DNA of 18,771 nucleotides from Pseudomonadota bacterium (GTDB taxonomy: Bacteria; Pseudomonadota; Alphaproteobacteria; Sphingomonadales; Sphingomonadaceae), in NCBI GenBank assembly GCA_023433445.1, contig JAEZCS010000040.1:1-18771 (forward strand), read 5' to 3'. The notes under the pieces are model-generated. The model was not told the DNA's origin. It did no database searches and worked only from the letters and a program-made list of their open reading frames with translations. Every line of letters begins with the position of its first letter. The first letter of the stretch is position 1. This document shows positions 1 through 6,968 of this stretch, piece by piece. Made by a program: the position numbers and the translations under genes.

Positions 1-845
1 GCAATATCGGGTGCGGATCCATGGATCGGTTCGTACAGGCCCTGGTTGCTGTCGTTGAGGGTCGCCGAAGCCAGCATGCCGATCGATCCGACGCACATGC
101 TCGCCTGATCGGACAGGATGTCGCCGAACATATTGCCTGTCACGATGACGTCGAACTGGCCCGGATCACGCACCAGCTGCATCGCGGCATTGTCCACATA
201 CATGTGGGACAGCGCGACATCGGGATATTCGGCCGAAACCTCGATCACCACGTCGCGCCACAGCTGGCTGGTCTCCAGAACATTGGCCTTGTCCACCGAG
301 CAGAGCTTGCCCCGGCGCGCGCGCGCCGCCTGGAAGCCCTGGTGCGCGATCTTGCGCACCTGCTCTTCATTATAGGACATGATGTCGTAGCCTTCGCGCA
401 GCCCTTCAGGCGTCTTGCGCATGCCCTTCTCGCCGAAATAGACGTCGCCATTGGTCTCGCGCACGATCAGCAGGTCGATGGCGCTCGCCACCTCCTTCTT
501 CAGGGCAGAGGCGTCGGCAAGCTCCGGAAACACCTTTGCCGGGCGAAGGTTTGAAAACAAACCTAGCGCCTTGCGAAGCCCAAGGATCGCCTGCTCCGGC
601 CGCAAATGCCGTTCCAGCGAGTCGCAATCGGGATCACCGACAGCGCCGAACAAAATCGCGTCCGCACGCCGGGCGATATCCAGCGTTTCGGGCGGCAACG
701 GGTGGCCGACCGCTTTGTAAGCCGCGCCGCCAACCAGCCCTTCCTCATAGGTCAGACCATCGATCGCCAGCGCATCGAGCACGCGCCGCGCCTGTGCGAT
801 GATCTCCGGGCCGATACCGTCTCCAGGGAACAGGGCGATCAACAT
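1..845 (-). CDS. leuB: 3-isopropylmalate dehydrogenase, 3' end outside window
   Basis: LeuB oxidatively decarboxylates (2R,3S)-3-isopropylmalate with NAD+ in the third step of leucine synthesis, as a cytosolic Mg2+-dependent dimer. The first 281 codons are present; the family is usually about 350 residues, so roughly 70 are cut off at the left edge. Visible motifs are the N-terminal LFPGDGIGPEI, substrate arginines R91, R101 (NLRP) and R129, Y136 in VYFGEKG, the VDKANVLE stretch with K186, the VDNAAMQL stretch with D218, the GDILSD metal aspartates (D242, D246), and the cofactor-loop start YEPIHGSAPDI at 271-281. The ATG at 845-843 follows an AAGGAG box with a 9-nt spacer and puts PGDGIGPE at the usual place. 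The segment after R129 reads ETNGDVYFG, where many LeuB proteins have ELTGGIYFG. recO lies 51 bp upstream on the same strand and may be co-transcribed. The family call is secure. Confidence 0.96.
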   Translation of the reverse strand, partial: MLIALFPGDGIGPEIIAQARRVLDALAIDGLTYEEGLVGGAAYKAVGHPLPPETLDIARRADAILFGAVGDPDCDSLERHLRPEQAILGLRKALGLFSNLRPAKVFPELADASALKKEVASAIDLLIVRETNGDVYFGEKGMRKTPEGLREGYDIMSYNEEQVRKIAHQGFQAARARRGKLCSVDKANVLETSQLWRDVVIEVSAEYPDVALSHMYVDNAAMQLVRDPGQFDVIVTGNMFGDILSDQASMCVGSIGMLASATLNDSNQGLYEPIHGSAPDI

Positions 846-854
846 GGCGCGAAA

Positions 855-860
855 CTCCTT
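855..860 (-). promoter_or_regulatory. Ribosome binding site of leuB
   Basis: On the minus strand these bases read AAGGAG, a near-perfect Shine-Dalgarno match, 9 nt before the leuB ATG. It fixes that start and shows leuB is translated independently of the upstream recO. Confidence 0.75.
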
Positions 861-896
861 CAATGTCGTGGCCGCCCCTTATGAAGCCGCCGCGCC

Positions 897-1631
897 TCAC
901 GCAACCGCTCTTTTCAATCGGTCGACCAGCCTTTCCCTCGCGGCAAGCGTGTCAGCCCGCCAGTCGGTCAGCACCGCCCGCTCCAGAAAGAAGCCGGTCA
1001 ACTGCAATCCATCCACTATGCTCGGCCAATCGCCGCTGCCCCCTTCCAGTAGAAAGCGCGGCAATGGCAACAGCCGGCTTTCATATCCTGCCGCACCTGC
1101 TCTGCTGACAGCCGCCGCACTACGCGGGCTCACAAAAGCCAGATCGTCGTTGCCGCCCGTCGCCGCGCACCGGCCAAGATCGAGTCCAAAGCCCAATTCA
1201 GCCAGCATCAGCAGTTCGTAGCGCACCAGCGCGGCGCCCCATCCCCGTGCCGCAGGCGCGGCATCGATCGCGCCAAGGACGCCGTCCAGCGCCTGATAGA
1301 GCGCGGGATATGGCGTTCCTTCCGGCAATGCCACGGCCGTCAGGGCACATATCCAATCGATCGCAGCAGCCGGTAACGGCTCGGACAATAAAGGCGCGCG
1401 GCTATGGTCCAGCTCGACCGTCAGCCCGGCAAGCTGGTCTTCGGTTCGGGCCCGAAACTCGGCCTTGACCAGATTCCCCGGCAGCAGCACGGGGCGCAAC
1501 GCGCGGGATCGGCCACCGCGCACATAACCGGCCAGCAAGCCATGGTCGGGGGTCAAAAGGCGTGCGATGGCGCCATGTTCCCCATGGGCCCTGACCCCGC
1601 AAATCAGGGCAGGAGTGATAAGCACAGCCAT
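897..1631 (-). CDS. recO: DNA repair protein RecO
   Basis: RecO works with RecR (and RecF) in the RecFOR pathway: it binds SSB-coated single-stranded DNA, helps load RecA at gaps and anneals strands, in the cytosol. The 244-residue length fits the family. Residues 1-80 look like the N-terminal OB fold, opening with ITPALICGVRAHGEHGAIA and containing the G-rich loop VRGGRSRALRPVLLPG at 37-52. The helical part contains RYELLMLAELGFGLDL (137-152), followed by RCAATG at 154-159, where RecO proteins typically carry a similar LDL-x-RC segment. No CxxC zinc-finger pairs are seen, so this is a zinc-less form. The ATG at 1631 follows an AAGGA-like box (the CTAAGGATG segment upstream). leuB follows on the same strand, and the histidine kinase is divergent upstream. 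The call rests on overall pattern and length; RecO diverges strongly between phyla. Confidence 0.9.
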   Translation of the reverse strand: MAVLITPALICGVRAHGEHGAIARLLTPDHGLLAGYVRGGRSRALRPVLLPGNLVKAEFRARTEDQLAGLTVELDHSRAPLLSEPLPAAAIDWICALTAVALPEGTPYPALYQALDGVLGAIDAAPAARGWGAALVRYELLMLAELGFGLDLGRCAATGGNDDLAFVSPRSAAAVSRAGAAGYESRLLPLPRFLLEGGSGDWPSIVDGLQLTGFFLERAVLTDWRADTLAARERLVDRLKRAVA

Positions 1632-1759
1632 CCGACATCCTTAGCGCCCCCTCTTTCGCCGCGCCATCGCGTTGGTGGCCGGATAAAAGGTTGATATATG
1701 TTGTTTCTGTCGCGCGGCTGTGGTGAAACATGCTGGTGGGAGTCGGGGGACAAGCCACC
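1632..1759. promoter_or_regulatory. Divergent intergenic region between recO and the histidine kinase
   Basis: This 128-bp gap separates two divergent starts, so it should hold promoters for both. It is locally A+T-rich around 1681-1710 in otherwise G+C-rich DNA. The stretch has ATATAT flanked by GTTG on both sides (1690-1703), which could be a -10 element or part of an operator. No clean inverted repeat was seen. A plus-strand promoter candidate is listed separately; no convincing minus-strand promoter for recO could be picked by eye. Confidence 0.5.
1672..1700 (+). promoter_or_regulatory. Candidate sigma-70-like promoter for the two-component pair
   Basis: TTGGTG at 1672-1677 and TATATG at 1695-1700 are separated by exactly 17 bp, resembling -35 and -10 elements with some mismatches. 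Transcription would start near 1707, leaving a leader of about 50 nt before the ATG at 1760. This is a by-eye match in the only A+T-rich part of the gap and has not been tested. Confidence 0.35.
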
Positions 1760-3469
1760 ATGTTGAATATGCCCAAGGCGTCATCGTTCGTGATGGACCG
1801 CCTGGTGCTTTGGTTGGGTCGATCACCGACGCTGGGTTTCGCCATATCCCGCGTCGCCTTCGCTGTTGCCGCCACTTGGCAGATCAGCGCGATGTTCGAC
1901 CCCGAACCCGAGTTCGCGCACAGCATTACACTCATCCAGGGCGGCCTCTGGCTCTGGACTGCCCTTGGCGTTGCCCAGCATGTGCTGTCGCCGCCGCTGT
2001 GCCTGTTGCTCCGGCCGCTGACCTTGATCTTGGACGCGATCATCTTCCTGACGGTGATCACGCTTTGCCAACCCCTGCAGATCGCTGCGCTTGCCTGCCT
2101 GTTCTTCGTCGCCTGGTCCGCTTCCGAACGCTTCGGTCGCGGCTCGATCATCGTGCTGGCACTTTGCCTTATCCTGGCGTTCCTGGCGAGAGGGTCCTAC
2201 GAGCCCTGGGAGGCTGAACGTCATCTCCCTGAGGTTGACCGCGCGATTGATGGGATCACGGTCATCATCGGCTGCACCATCGCTGCGGCAATGCTGAGCA
2301 TGTCGATCCTGGAACGGCGCCTGATCAACTGGTCCGAACGACTGCAAGCTGTAGGGCTGTCTTTTCAGAAATCACTGCCGCGCTTCGTAGTCGAACAGAT
2401 ATCGGAGCTTATGGCGGCTCGCTATTGTGCGTTCATCTGGCAGGTCGGGGATGGCGCATTTCACTGTGAACTCGTCAATGCCGATGGCGTCCGCACGGTC
2501 GCCCTGCCACCGCAACAACTCGCAGCTTTGACCGAAATCTCGCCCCCGGACGCGCCTTTTGTCTACGCTGGTCAATCGAGCCGTCTGCTCATACGCAGTC
2601 GCCTGGGGATAACGCGCACTGAAAGATCCGCGAATCTCGTCGACATCGTGTCAAACCTCTGGGGTCCGGGACAAGGCGTGAGCTTCCATGTCCAGGCTGG
2701 AGAATTGCGCGGCCGCCTATATGCCGGCACGCGCCATGGCTGGTCCCCCGCGGCGCTGCTCCGTGCGTTGCGCGTTCAGGAAGGACTTGAACTCTTTCTC
2801 GAGCGGCATTTCTTCCTGCTTGCATGGCGGGACCGGACCTTTGCGGAGGCACGGCTGGCGCTGAGCCGCGATCTCCATGACAGCGTTCTTCAAACACTTG
2901 CCGCACTGCGCGTTCGCCTCGTCACCGCACAACATGGTCTGGCCGCCCTGGACGCGCCGCATCAGCTTGCCGAGTTGGCCGCCATGGAGGAACTCGTCAC
3001 GGCCGAACAGGCACATCTGCGCCGCTTGCTCAATGTCACGGACGCCCGGCGAAGCGACGTGGATCTTATTCGCGATGTCGAGGCGTGCTGCCGGTTCATC
3101 GCCCTGCAATGGGGAATTGAATGCCGGCTCAACCCGATCAATCAGCCCATGATGGTCACGTCGGAAACAGCCGCAGAGGTCGAATTCCTGCTTCGGGAAG
3201 CCGCTGCGAACGCCGTGAAGCACGCCGCAGCCCAGCATATCACCGTCTCACTTGCCAAGGCGGATGATGAGATTTTGATCGCGCTGAAAGACAATTCCGG
3301 CGCAGAACATAGCGAACGGCAAAGCTATACCGGTGACTTCGAACTCCAGTCGCAATCCATCATGAAGCGGTTGGGAAAGATCGGCGGCACCGCCTACTTC
3401 CACAACTTAAGCATGAATTCACTAATTTCGATCAGACTTCCTTCATCCCTGCCGAGGTCCCCGATATGA
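1760..3469 (+). CDS. Membrane sensor histidine kinase, HisKA_3 (NarX/DesK-like) type
   Basis: This is a sensor kinase expected to phosphorylate the response regulator encoded directly downstream. Numbered from the ATG at 1760 (569 residues), the N-terminal part has about six hydrophobic segments (near 24-46, 56-75, 78-100, 104-122, 129-145 and 163-183) with short loops. A soluble region of about 140 residues follows (207-350) that may be GAF-like but was not recognised. The dimerisation helix has SRDLHDSVLQTLAALRVRL with phospho-acceptor H373. The C-terminal ATPase domain keeps the N-box REAAANAVKHA (N484) and D511, but the glycine-rich boxes are degenerate (DNSGAE, then no GxG). The ATG at 1760 is preferred because GGGGGA lies 9 nt upstream; the in-frame ATG at 1730 would add 10 residues but has only GGTGA at 3 nt. 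The stop overlaps the regulator start (ATGA), implying translational coupling. The signal sensed cannot be read from the sequence. Confidence 0.88.
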   Translation: MLNMPKASSFVMDRLVLWLGRSPTLGFAISRVAFAVAATWQISAMFDPEPEFAHSITLIQGGLWLWTALGVAQHVLSPPLCLLLRPLTLILDAIIFLTVITLCQPLQIAALACLFFVAWSASERFGRGSIIVLALCLILAFLARGSYEPWEAERHLPEVDRAIDGITVIIGCTIAAAMLSMSILERRLINWSERLQAVGLSFQKSLPRFVVEQISELMAARYCAFIWQVGDGAFHCELVNADGVRTVALPPQQLAALTEISPPDAPFVYAGQSSRLLIRSRLGITRTERSANLVDIVSNLWGPGQGVSFHVQAGELRGRLYAGTRHGWSPAALLRALRVQEGLELFLERHFFLLAWRDRTFAEARLALSRDLHDSVLQTLAALRVRLVTAQHGLAALDAPHQLAELAAMEELVTAEQAHLRRLLNVTDARRSDVDLIRDVEACCRFIALQWGIECRLNPINQPMMVTSETAAEVEFLLREAAANAVKHAAAQHITVSLAKADDEILIALKDNSGAEHSERQSYTGDFELQSQSIMKRLGKIGGTAYFHNLSMNSLISIRLPSSLPRSPI

Positions 3470-4122
3470 TGGCTCAGATTGCAATAGTAGACGACCACCC
3501 GATCTTTCTCGACGGCATGGCGCAGTTTCTGAGCTCACATGGACATGATGTCGTCTTCTGCGCTCGCTCAGTCAGCGAGGCGATCGCGCGCCTTCAGGCT
3601 GATCAGCCGGACCTGCTCATTCTCGATGTCAGCATGAAGGACGGCGGCGGCCTGGCCATTCTTTCAGCCATTCGGGAAAGCGGCAGCAACGTGCCTGTCA
3701 TCTTCATGACCGTCCACATCCGCCCTGACCAGACCCTGGAAGCGATCAAGCTGGGCGTGGATGGCGTCGTGTTGAAGGATAGCGATCCCAAGGATCTTCT
3801 TGCCTGCATAAATGAGGTTCTGGACGGCAATAAAAGCATCTCGCCGACCGTGATGGAGCAGGCCCTTGTGCACAGCATCTCCGCGCCATCGAACGAAACC
3901 AACAGCCTCGCGGCCCTTACCGAACGGGAGCTGGAGATTGCCGGGCTGATCCGCGCTGGCCTGCGCAACCGCGAGATCGCTGCGCGATGCGGCCTGACCG
4001 AAGGAACGGTCAAGGTGCATCTCCACAGCATCTTTCAGAAGCTGGGCATCAAATCCCGCTCGGAACTGATCATCATGATGTTGTCGATCGACAGCGACAT
4101 ACCGGCCGTTGGATTGCACTGA
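3466..4122 (+). CDS. NarL/FixJ-family response regulator
   Basis: This is a DNA-binding response regulator, the probable partner of the kinase whose last codons it overlaps. The receiver domain (about 3-120) has the acidic pair D9-D10 (IVDDHPIF), phospho-acceptor D54 in LLILDVSMKDGG, switch residue T82 and K104 in VVLKDSD, so all catalytic positions are intact. A linker at about 125-147 leads to a LuxR-type helix-turn-helix (148-207) with LTERELEIAGLIRAGLRNRE and the recognition-helix segment LTEGTVKVHLHSIFQKLG. The 218-residue length is standard. GAGG at 3454-3457 lies 8 nt before the ATG at 3466; a second ATG follows immediately at 3469. The targets are unknown. The gene runs toward the end of the minus-strand nuo-DUF1467 block, and a hairpin terminator lies between them. 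Confidence 0.95.
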   Translation: MMAQIAIVDDHPIFLDGMAQFLSSHGHDVVFCARSVSEAIARLQADQPDLLILDVSMKDGGGLAILSAIRESGSNVPVIFMTVHIRPDQTLEAIKLGVDGVVLKDSDPKDLLACINEVLDGNKSISPTVMEQALVHSISAPSNETNSLAALTERELEIAGLIRAGLRNREIAARCGLTEGTVKVHLHSIFQKLGIKSRSELIIMMLSIDSDIPAVGLH

Positions 4123-4232
4123 CGGCCTGATCTGCCTTGCGACGCCCAACGCCGCATTTGAGCCTCATCAACCGGCGCTCAGGCTGAACCTGTCTACGCC
4201 GGCCTGACAAGAAAGAGGCCAAGTCTAAAGGA

Positions 4233-4264
4233 GGGACGTCGCTATCCAGCAACGTCCCAATTTT
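4233..4264 (+). terminator. Rho-independent terminator after the response regulator
   Basis: GGGACGT (4233-4239) and ACGTCCC (4252-4258) form a perfect 7-bp stem with a 12-nt loop, followed by AATTTT (4259-4264). It lies 110 bp after the response regulator stop and reaches the stop codon of the convergent DUF1467 gene, so it could end transcription from the plus strand. On the minus strand the stem is followed by CTCCTTTAG, a much weaker T-run, so function in both directions is uncertain. The remainder of the gap (4123-4232) shows only a weak possible stem (CCGGCG/CGCCGG) and no gene. Confidence 0.6.
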
Positions 4265-4524
4265 CAAGAACGACGGGTGATCTGCTCCATAGTCACCCAG
4301 CCTTCGACATAATTGGCATAATATAGCCCGAACAGCACAGCGGACAGGATTGTCGCACGAACGACCACAATGCCCGGACGAAAATTGCTGGGCGCGCTGT
4401 CTGCCTGCCCCGTCAGCAATACTTCACCTGTCTCATCGGGGGTGCGGATGCCCAACGGCAAGACGATGAAAGCGCTGATCACCCAGAACAGCACATAAAT
4501 GGCGGCGATCGCATACCAGTTCAT
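4264..4524 (-). CDS. DUF1467 family small inner-membrane protein
   Basis: This small membrane protein of 86 residues is of the DUF1467 type found in alphaproteobacteria; its function is not established. It has two hydrophobic helices (about 4-26 and 52-72) joined by a hydrophilic loop with the characteristic PLGIRTPDETGEV and GQADSAPSNFRPG segments at 23-51. The C-terminus ends in a short charged tail (EQITRRS). It starts 11 nt after the rnj stop, with an AAGG box overlapping that stop codon, so it is probably the last gene of the nuo-birA-coaX-rnj transcript. From memory, the same neighbour follows rnj in many alphaproteobacteria. The family call rests on the loop motif, gene size and neighbourhood. 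Confidence 0.85.
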   Translation of the reverse strand: MNWYAIAAIYVLFWVISAFIVLPLGIRTPDETGEVLLTGQADSAPSNFRPGIVVVRATILSAVLFGLYYANYVEGWVTMEQITRRS

Positions 4525-4535
4525 GGCGAGCAGCC

Positions 4536-6173
4536 TTAGGCGCGAATGAGCAGCACGTCCACCACGGGCTTCTTGCCCGTCCAGCGTGTCGCCGTCCGTC
4601 GTACCGCCAGACGCACCCGCTCGCGCAGCGCCTCTTCTTCTTGCGAGCCCTTGCCGACCGCTTGCGCCGCTTCATCCGCGGCTTCGGCCAGGAACGCGTC
4701 CTTATCCTCTTCCACCGGCACGCCCTGGGTGCGCAGCGCTGGCTCACCCATCAGCTTGCCTTTGCGGTCCAGCGCCACCGCGACGCTGATCTGGCCATGC
4801 AGCGCCACCTTGCGCCGCTCGTTCATCGTCGATCCGTCCGCCGGCAGAATCACATCGCCATCCAGGACGAGCCGCCCGGTCGCTTCATGGCCAATGATCT
4901 CCGGGCCATTGGGCGCGAGCCGCAACAGATCGCCATTGGACTGCACAATCGCGCTCGGGACACCACTCGACAGCCCAAGCCGCGCCTGCTCCGCCATGTG
5001 CCGCCGTTCGCCATGAACCGGCAGCAGGATCTGCGGCCGCACCCAACGATACATGGCCTCCAGCTCCGGCCGCCCGGGATGACCCGAGACATGCACTTCC
5101 GCCTGACGATCCGTGATCATCAGCACGCCCTTCGCCGCCAGCGCATTTTGAATGCGCCCGATGGCGATCTCATTGCCCGGAATCTGCTTGGACGAGAAAA
5201 CGACAAGGTCACCGGTATCGAGCTTGATCGGATGACTGTCGAACGCGATCCGCGACAGGGCCGCACGAGCTTCCCCCTGCCCACCGGTCGCGATGATCAT
5301 CACCTCGTTGCGGGGCAGCGCCATCGCGTCGTCCCAATCGACCGTGGGGGGGAAATCCTTCAGATAGCCCGCCGTCCTCGCGGTCGAAATGATCCGGTCC
5401 AGCGATCGTCCTGCGACGCACAGCTTGCGCCCCACGGCATTCGCCACTTCGCCCAGCGTCTGCAAGCGCGCCGCGTTCGAGGCAAAGGTCGTGACCAGCA
5501 CCCGCCCCTTCGCGCCGGTGATGGTCTGCATCAGCCCTTCGCGCACGTCCCCTTCCGAACCGCTCGCCTCGGGATTGAACACGTTGGTGCTGTCGCACAC
5601 CAGCGCCAGCACACCTTCATCGCCTATCGCCGTCAACTCTTCGGGCGTCGAGTGCTGGCCCAGCACCGGCTTCTCGTCGATCTTCCAGTCGCCCGTGTGG
5701 AACACGCGCCCATAGGGCGTATCGATCAAGACCGCGTTGCCCTCCGGGATCGAATGAGCCAGCGGCACGTAGCGGAACCCGAACGGCCCCAGCGCGAAGC
5801 TGCCCTCATTGTCGATCACGTTCAGCTCGACTTCTTTGGAAAGGCCTTCCTCTTCCAGCTTCAGCCTGATCAGCCCGGCCGTGAAGGGCGTCGCATAGAG
5901 CGGCACGCCCAGGTCCGCGGCCAGATAGGGTATCGCCCCGATATGATCCTCATGCCCGTGGGTCAGTACGATGCCCAGCAGATCCTCACGACGCTCCTCA
6001 ATGAAGGACAGGTCCGGCAGCACCAGCTCGACGCCCGGATATGCCGGATCGGCAAAGGTCAGGCCGAGATCGACCATCACCCATTTGCCTTGGCAGCCGT
6101 AGAGATTGACGTTCATGCCAATCTCTCCCGACCCGCCAAGGGCCAGGAAGAGCAGCTCGTCTTTAGGTGTCAT
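4536..6173 (-). CDS. rnj: Ribonuclease J (metallo-beta-lactamase/beta-CASP RNase)
   Basis: RNase J is a zinc-dependent 5'-3' exonuclease and endonuclease for mRNA turnover and rRNA maturation in the cytosol. The 545-residue protein opens with ALGGSGEIGMNVNLYGC. The metallo-beta-lactamase zinc motif THGHEDHIGAIPYL supplies H72, H74, D76 and H77, with further ligands H140 (PLAHSIPEGNA) and D162 (HTGDWKID). The beta-CASP domain includes VCDSTNVF and ATGGQGEARAALSRIA, and the late motif HVSGHPGRPELEAMYRW followed by LLPVHGERRHM completes the active site. The C-terminal region (about 445-545) is the expected small accessory domain. The start ATG overlaps the coaX stop as ATGA, implying coupled translation. 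The length and complete metal set indicate an active enzyme. Confidence 0.96.
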   Translation of the reverse strand: MTPKDELLFLALGGSGEIGMNVNLYGCQGKWVMVDLGLTFADPAYPGVELVLPDLSFIEERREDLLGIVLTHGHEDHIGAIPYLAADLGVPLYATPFTAGLIRLKLEEEGLSKEVELNVIDNEGSFALGPFGFRYVPLAHSIPEGNAVLIDTPYGRVFHTGDWKIDEKPVLGQHSTPEELTAIGDEGVLALVCDSTNVFNPEASGSEGDVREGLMQTITGAKGRVLVTTFASNAARLQTLGEVANAVGRKLCVAGRSLDRIISTARTAGYLKDFPPTVDWDDAMALPRNEVMIIATGGQGEARAALSRIAFDSHPIKLDTGDLVVFSSKQIPGNEIAIGRIQNALAAKGVLMITDRQAEVHVSGHPGRPELEAMYRWVRPQILLPVHGERRHMAEQARLGLSSGVPSAIVQSNGDLLRLAPNGPEIIGHEATGRLVLDGDVILPADGSTMNERRKVALHGQISVAVALDRKGKLMGEPALRTQGVPVEEDKDAFLAEAADEAAQAVGKGSQEEEALRERVRLAVRRTATRWTGKKPVVDVLLIRA

Positions 6174-6952
6174 CAGTTCTTCAAACTCCGTTCGTACAAC
6201 AGCGCCAGACCCAAAATGGTGAGGTCAGGCGCGATCGCATCGAAAATTTCGCTATTCTCATCGAACAGGACAGCAAGGCCACCTGTCGAAATTACTTTGG
6301 CGGGACGACCGATTTCAGCCCGAATCCGGGCGACCAGCCCTTCCATCATCGCCACATATCCCCAGAATACGCCGATGTGCATCTGCGCTTCGGTGGTCCG
6401 ACCGATAACCGAACGGTTTTCTGGCGGCGCAATGGCGATCTTCGGAAGTTTGGCAGCAGCCGCTACCAACGCGTCGAGCGACAGGTTGATACCCGGCGCA
6501 ATAATACCACCCTTGTACGTCCCCTGATAGTCGACGACGTCAAAGGTCGTTGCCGTCCCGAAATCGATGACGATCAAATCGCCTTCATACAGATGGTGCG
6601 CGGCAATCGCGTTGACAACCCGGTCCGCCCCAACTGAAGCAGGCTCCGCCACATCCAATTCCACGCCCCATTCGACCGGCGCCTGCCCTGCTACCAGAGC
6701 GCTGGCCTTGAAATATTTCTCTGCCAAAACCTGCAGATTATGCAGCGCGCGGGGCACGACGGTCGCGATGATCACCGCGTCCACATCCGCGATGCTATAG
6801 CCCTCCAGCATCAACAGCTGGTTGAGCCACACCGCATATTCGTCGGCAGTGCGCCGCGGATCGGTTGCGATCCGCCAGCGGGCGCGGATCTCCCGCCCGT
6901 CCAACAGCGCGAAAACCACATTGGTATTGCCCGCGTCGATCGCGAGAAGCAT
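6173..6952 (-). CDS. coaX: Type III pantothenate kinase
   Basis: CoaX phosphorylates pantothenate, the first step of coenzyme A synthesis, and unlike type I kinases is not feedback-inhibited by CoA. Starting at the ATG at 6952 the protein has 259 residues, normal for the family. Motifs are the phosphate-binding IDAGNTNVVFAL (5-16), the substrate motif SVGADRVVNA with G108-A-D-R111, and the second nucleotide motif VIDFGTATTFDVV (D130), followed by GGIIAPGINLSLDAL and STGGLA. An in-frame ATG at 7015 would add 21 residues with no family resemblance and would overlap birA by 47 nt; the 6952 start lies 16 nt after the birA stop, behind GGGGACGGG. The 3' end overlaps rnj by ATGA. Its place beside birA makes this a small cofactor-enzyme cluster. 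Confidence 0.95.
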   Translation of the reverse strand: MLLAIDAGNTNVVFALLDGREIRARWRIATDPRRTADEYAVWLNQLLMLEGYSIADVDAVIIATVVPRALHNLQVLAEKYFKASALVAGQAPVEWGVELDVAEPASVGADRVVNAIAAHHLYEGDLIVIDFGTATTFDVVDYQGTYKGGIIAPGINLSLDALVAAAAKLPKIAIAPPENRSVIGRTTEAQMHIGVFWGYVAMMEGLVARIRAEIGRPAKVISTGGLAVLFDENSEIFDAIAPDLTILGLALLYERSLKN

Positions 6953-6968
6953 GGCCCGTCCCCGGATA

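Noticed and set aside
21..554. A 177-codon open frame on the plus strand at the left edge
   Set aside because: The minus strand here encodes LeuB with all its motifs; the plus-strand frame is its complement.
1402..2151. A 249-codon minus-strand frame across the recO start and the histidine kinase start
   Set aside because: It overlaps recO in another frame and the kinase on the other strand, and would cover the divergent promoter region. No family resemblance.
4641..6527. A 628-codon open frame on the plus strand opposite rnj and the end of coaX
   Set aside because: It is antisense to two genes with complete catalytic motifs, is rich in R, H, Q and P as expected for the complement of G+C-rich coding DNA, crosses the rnj-coaX junction and resembles no family.
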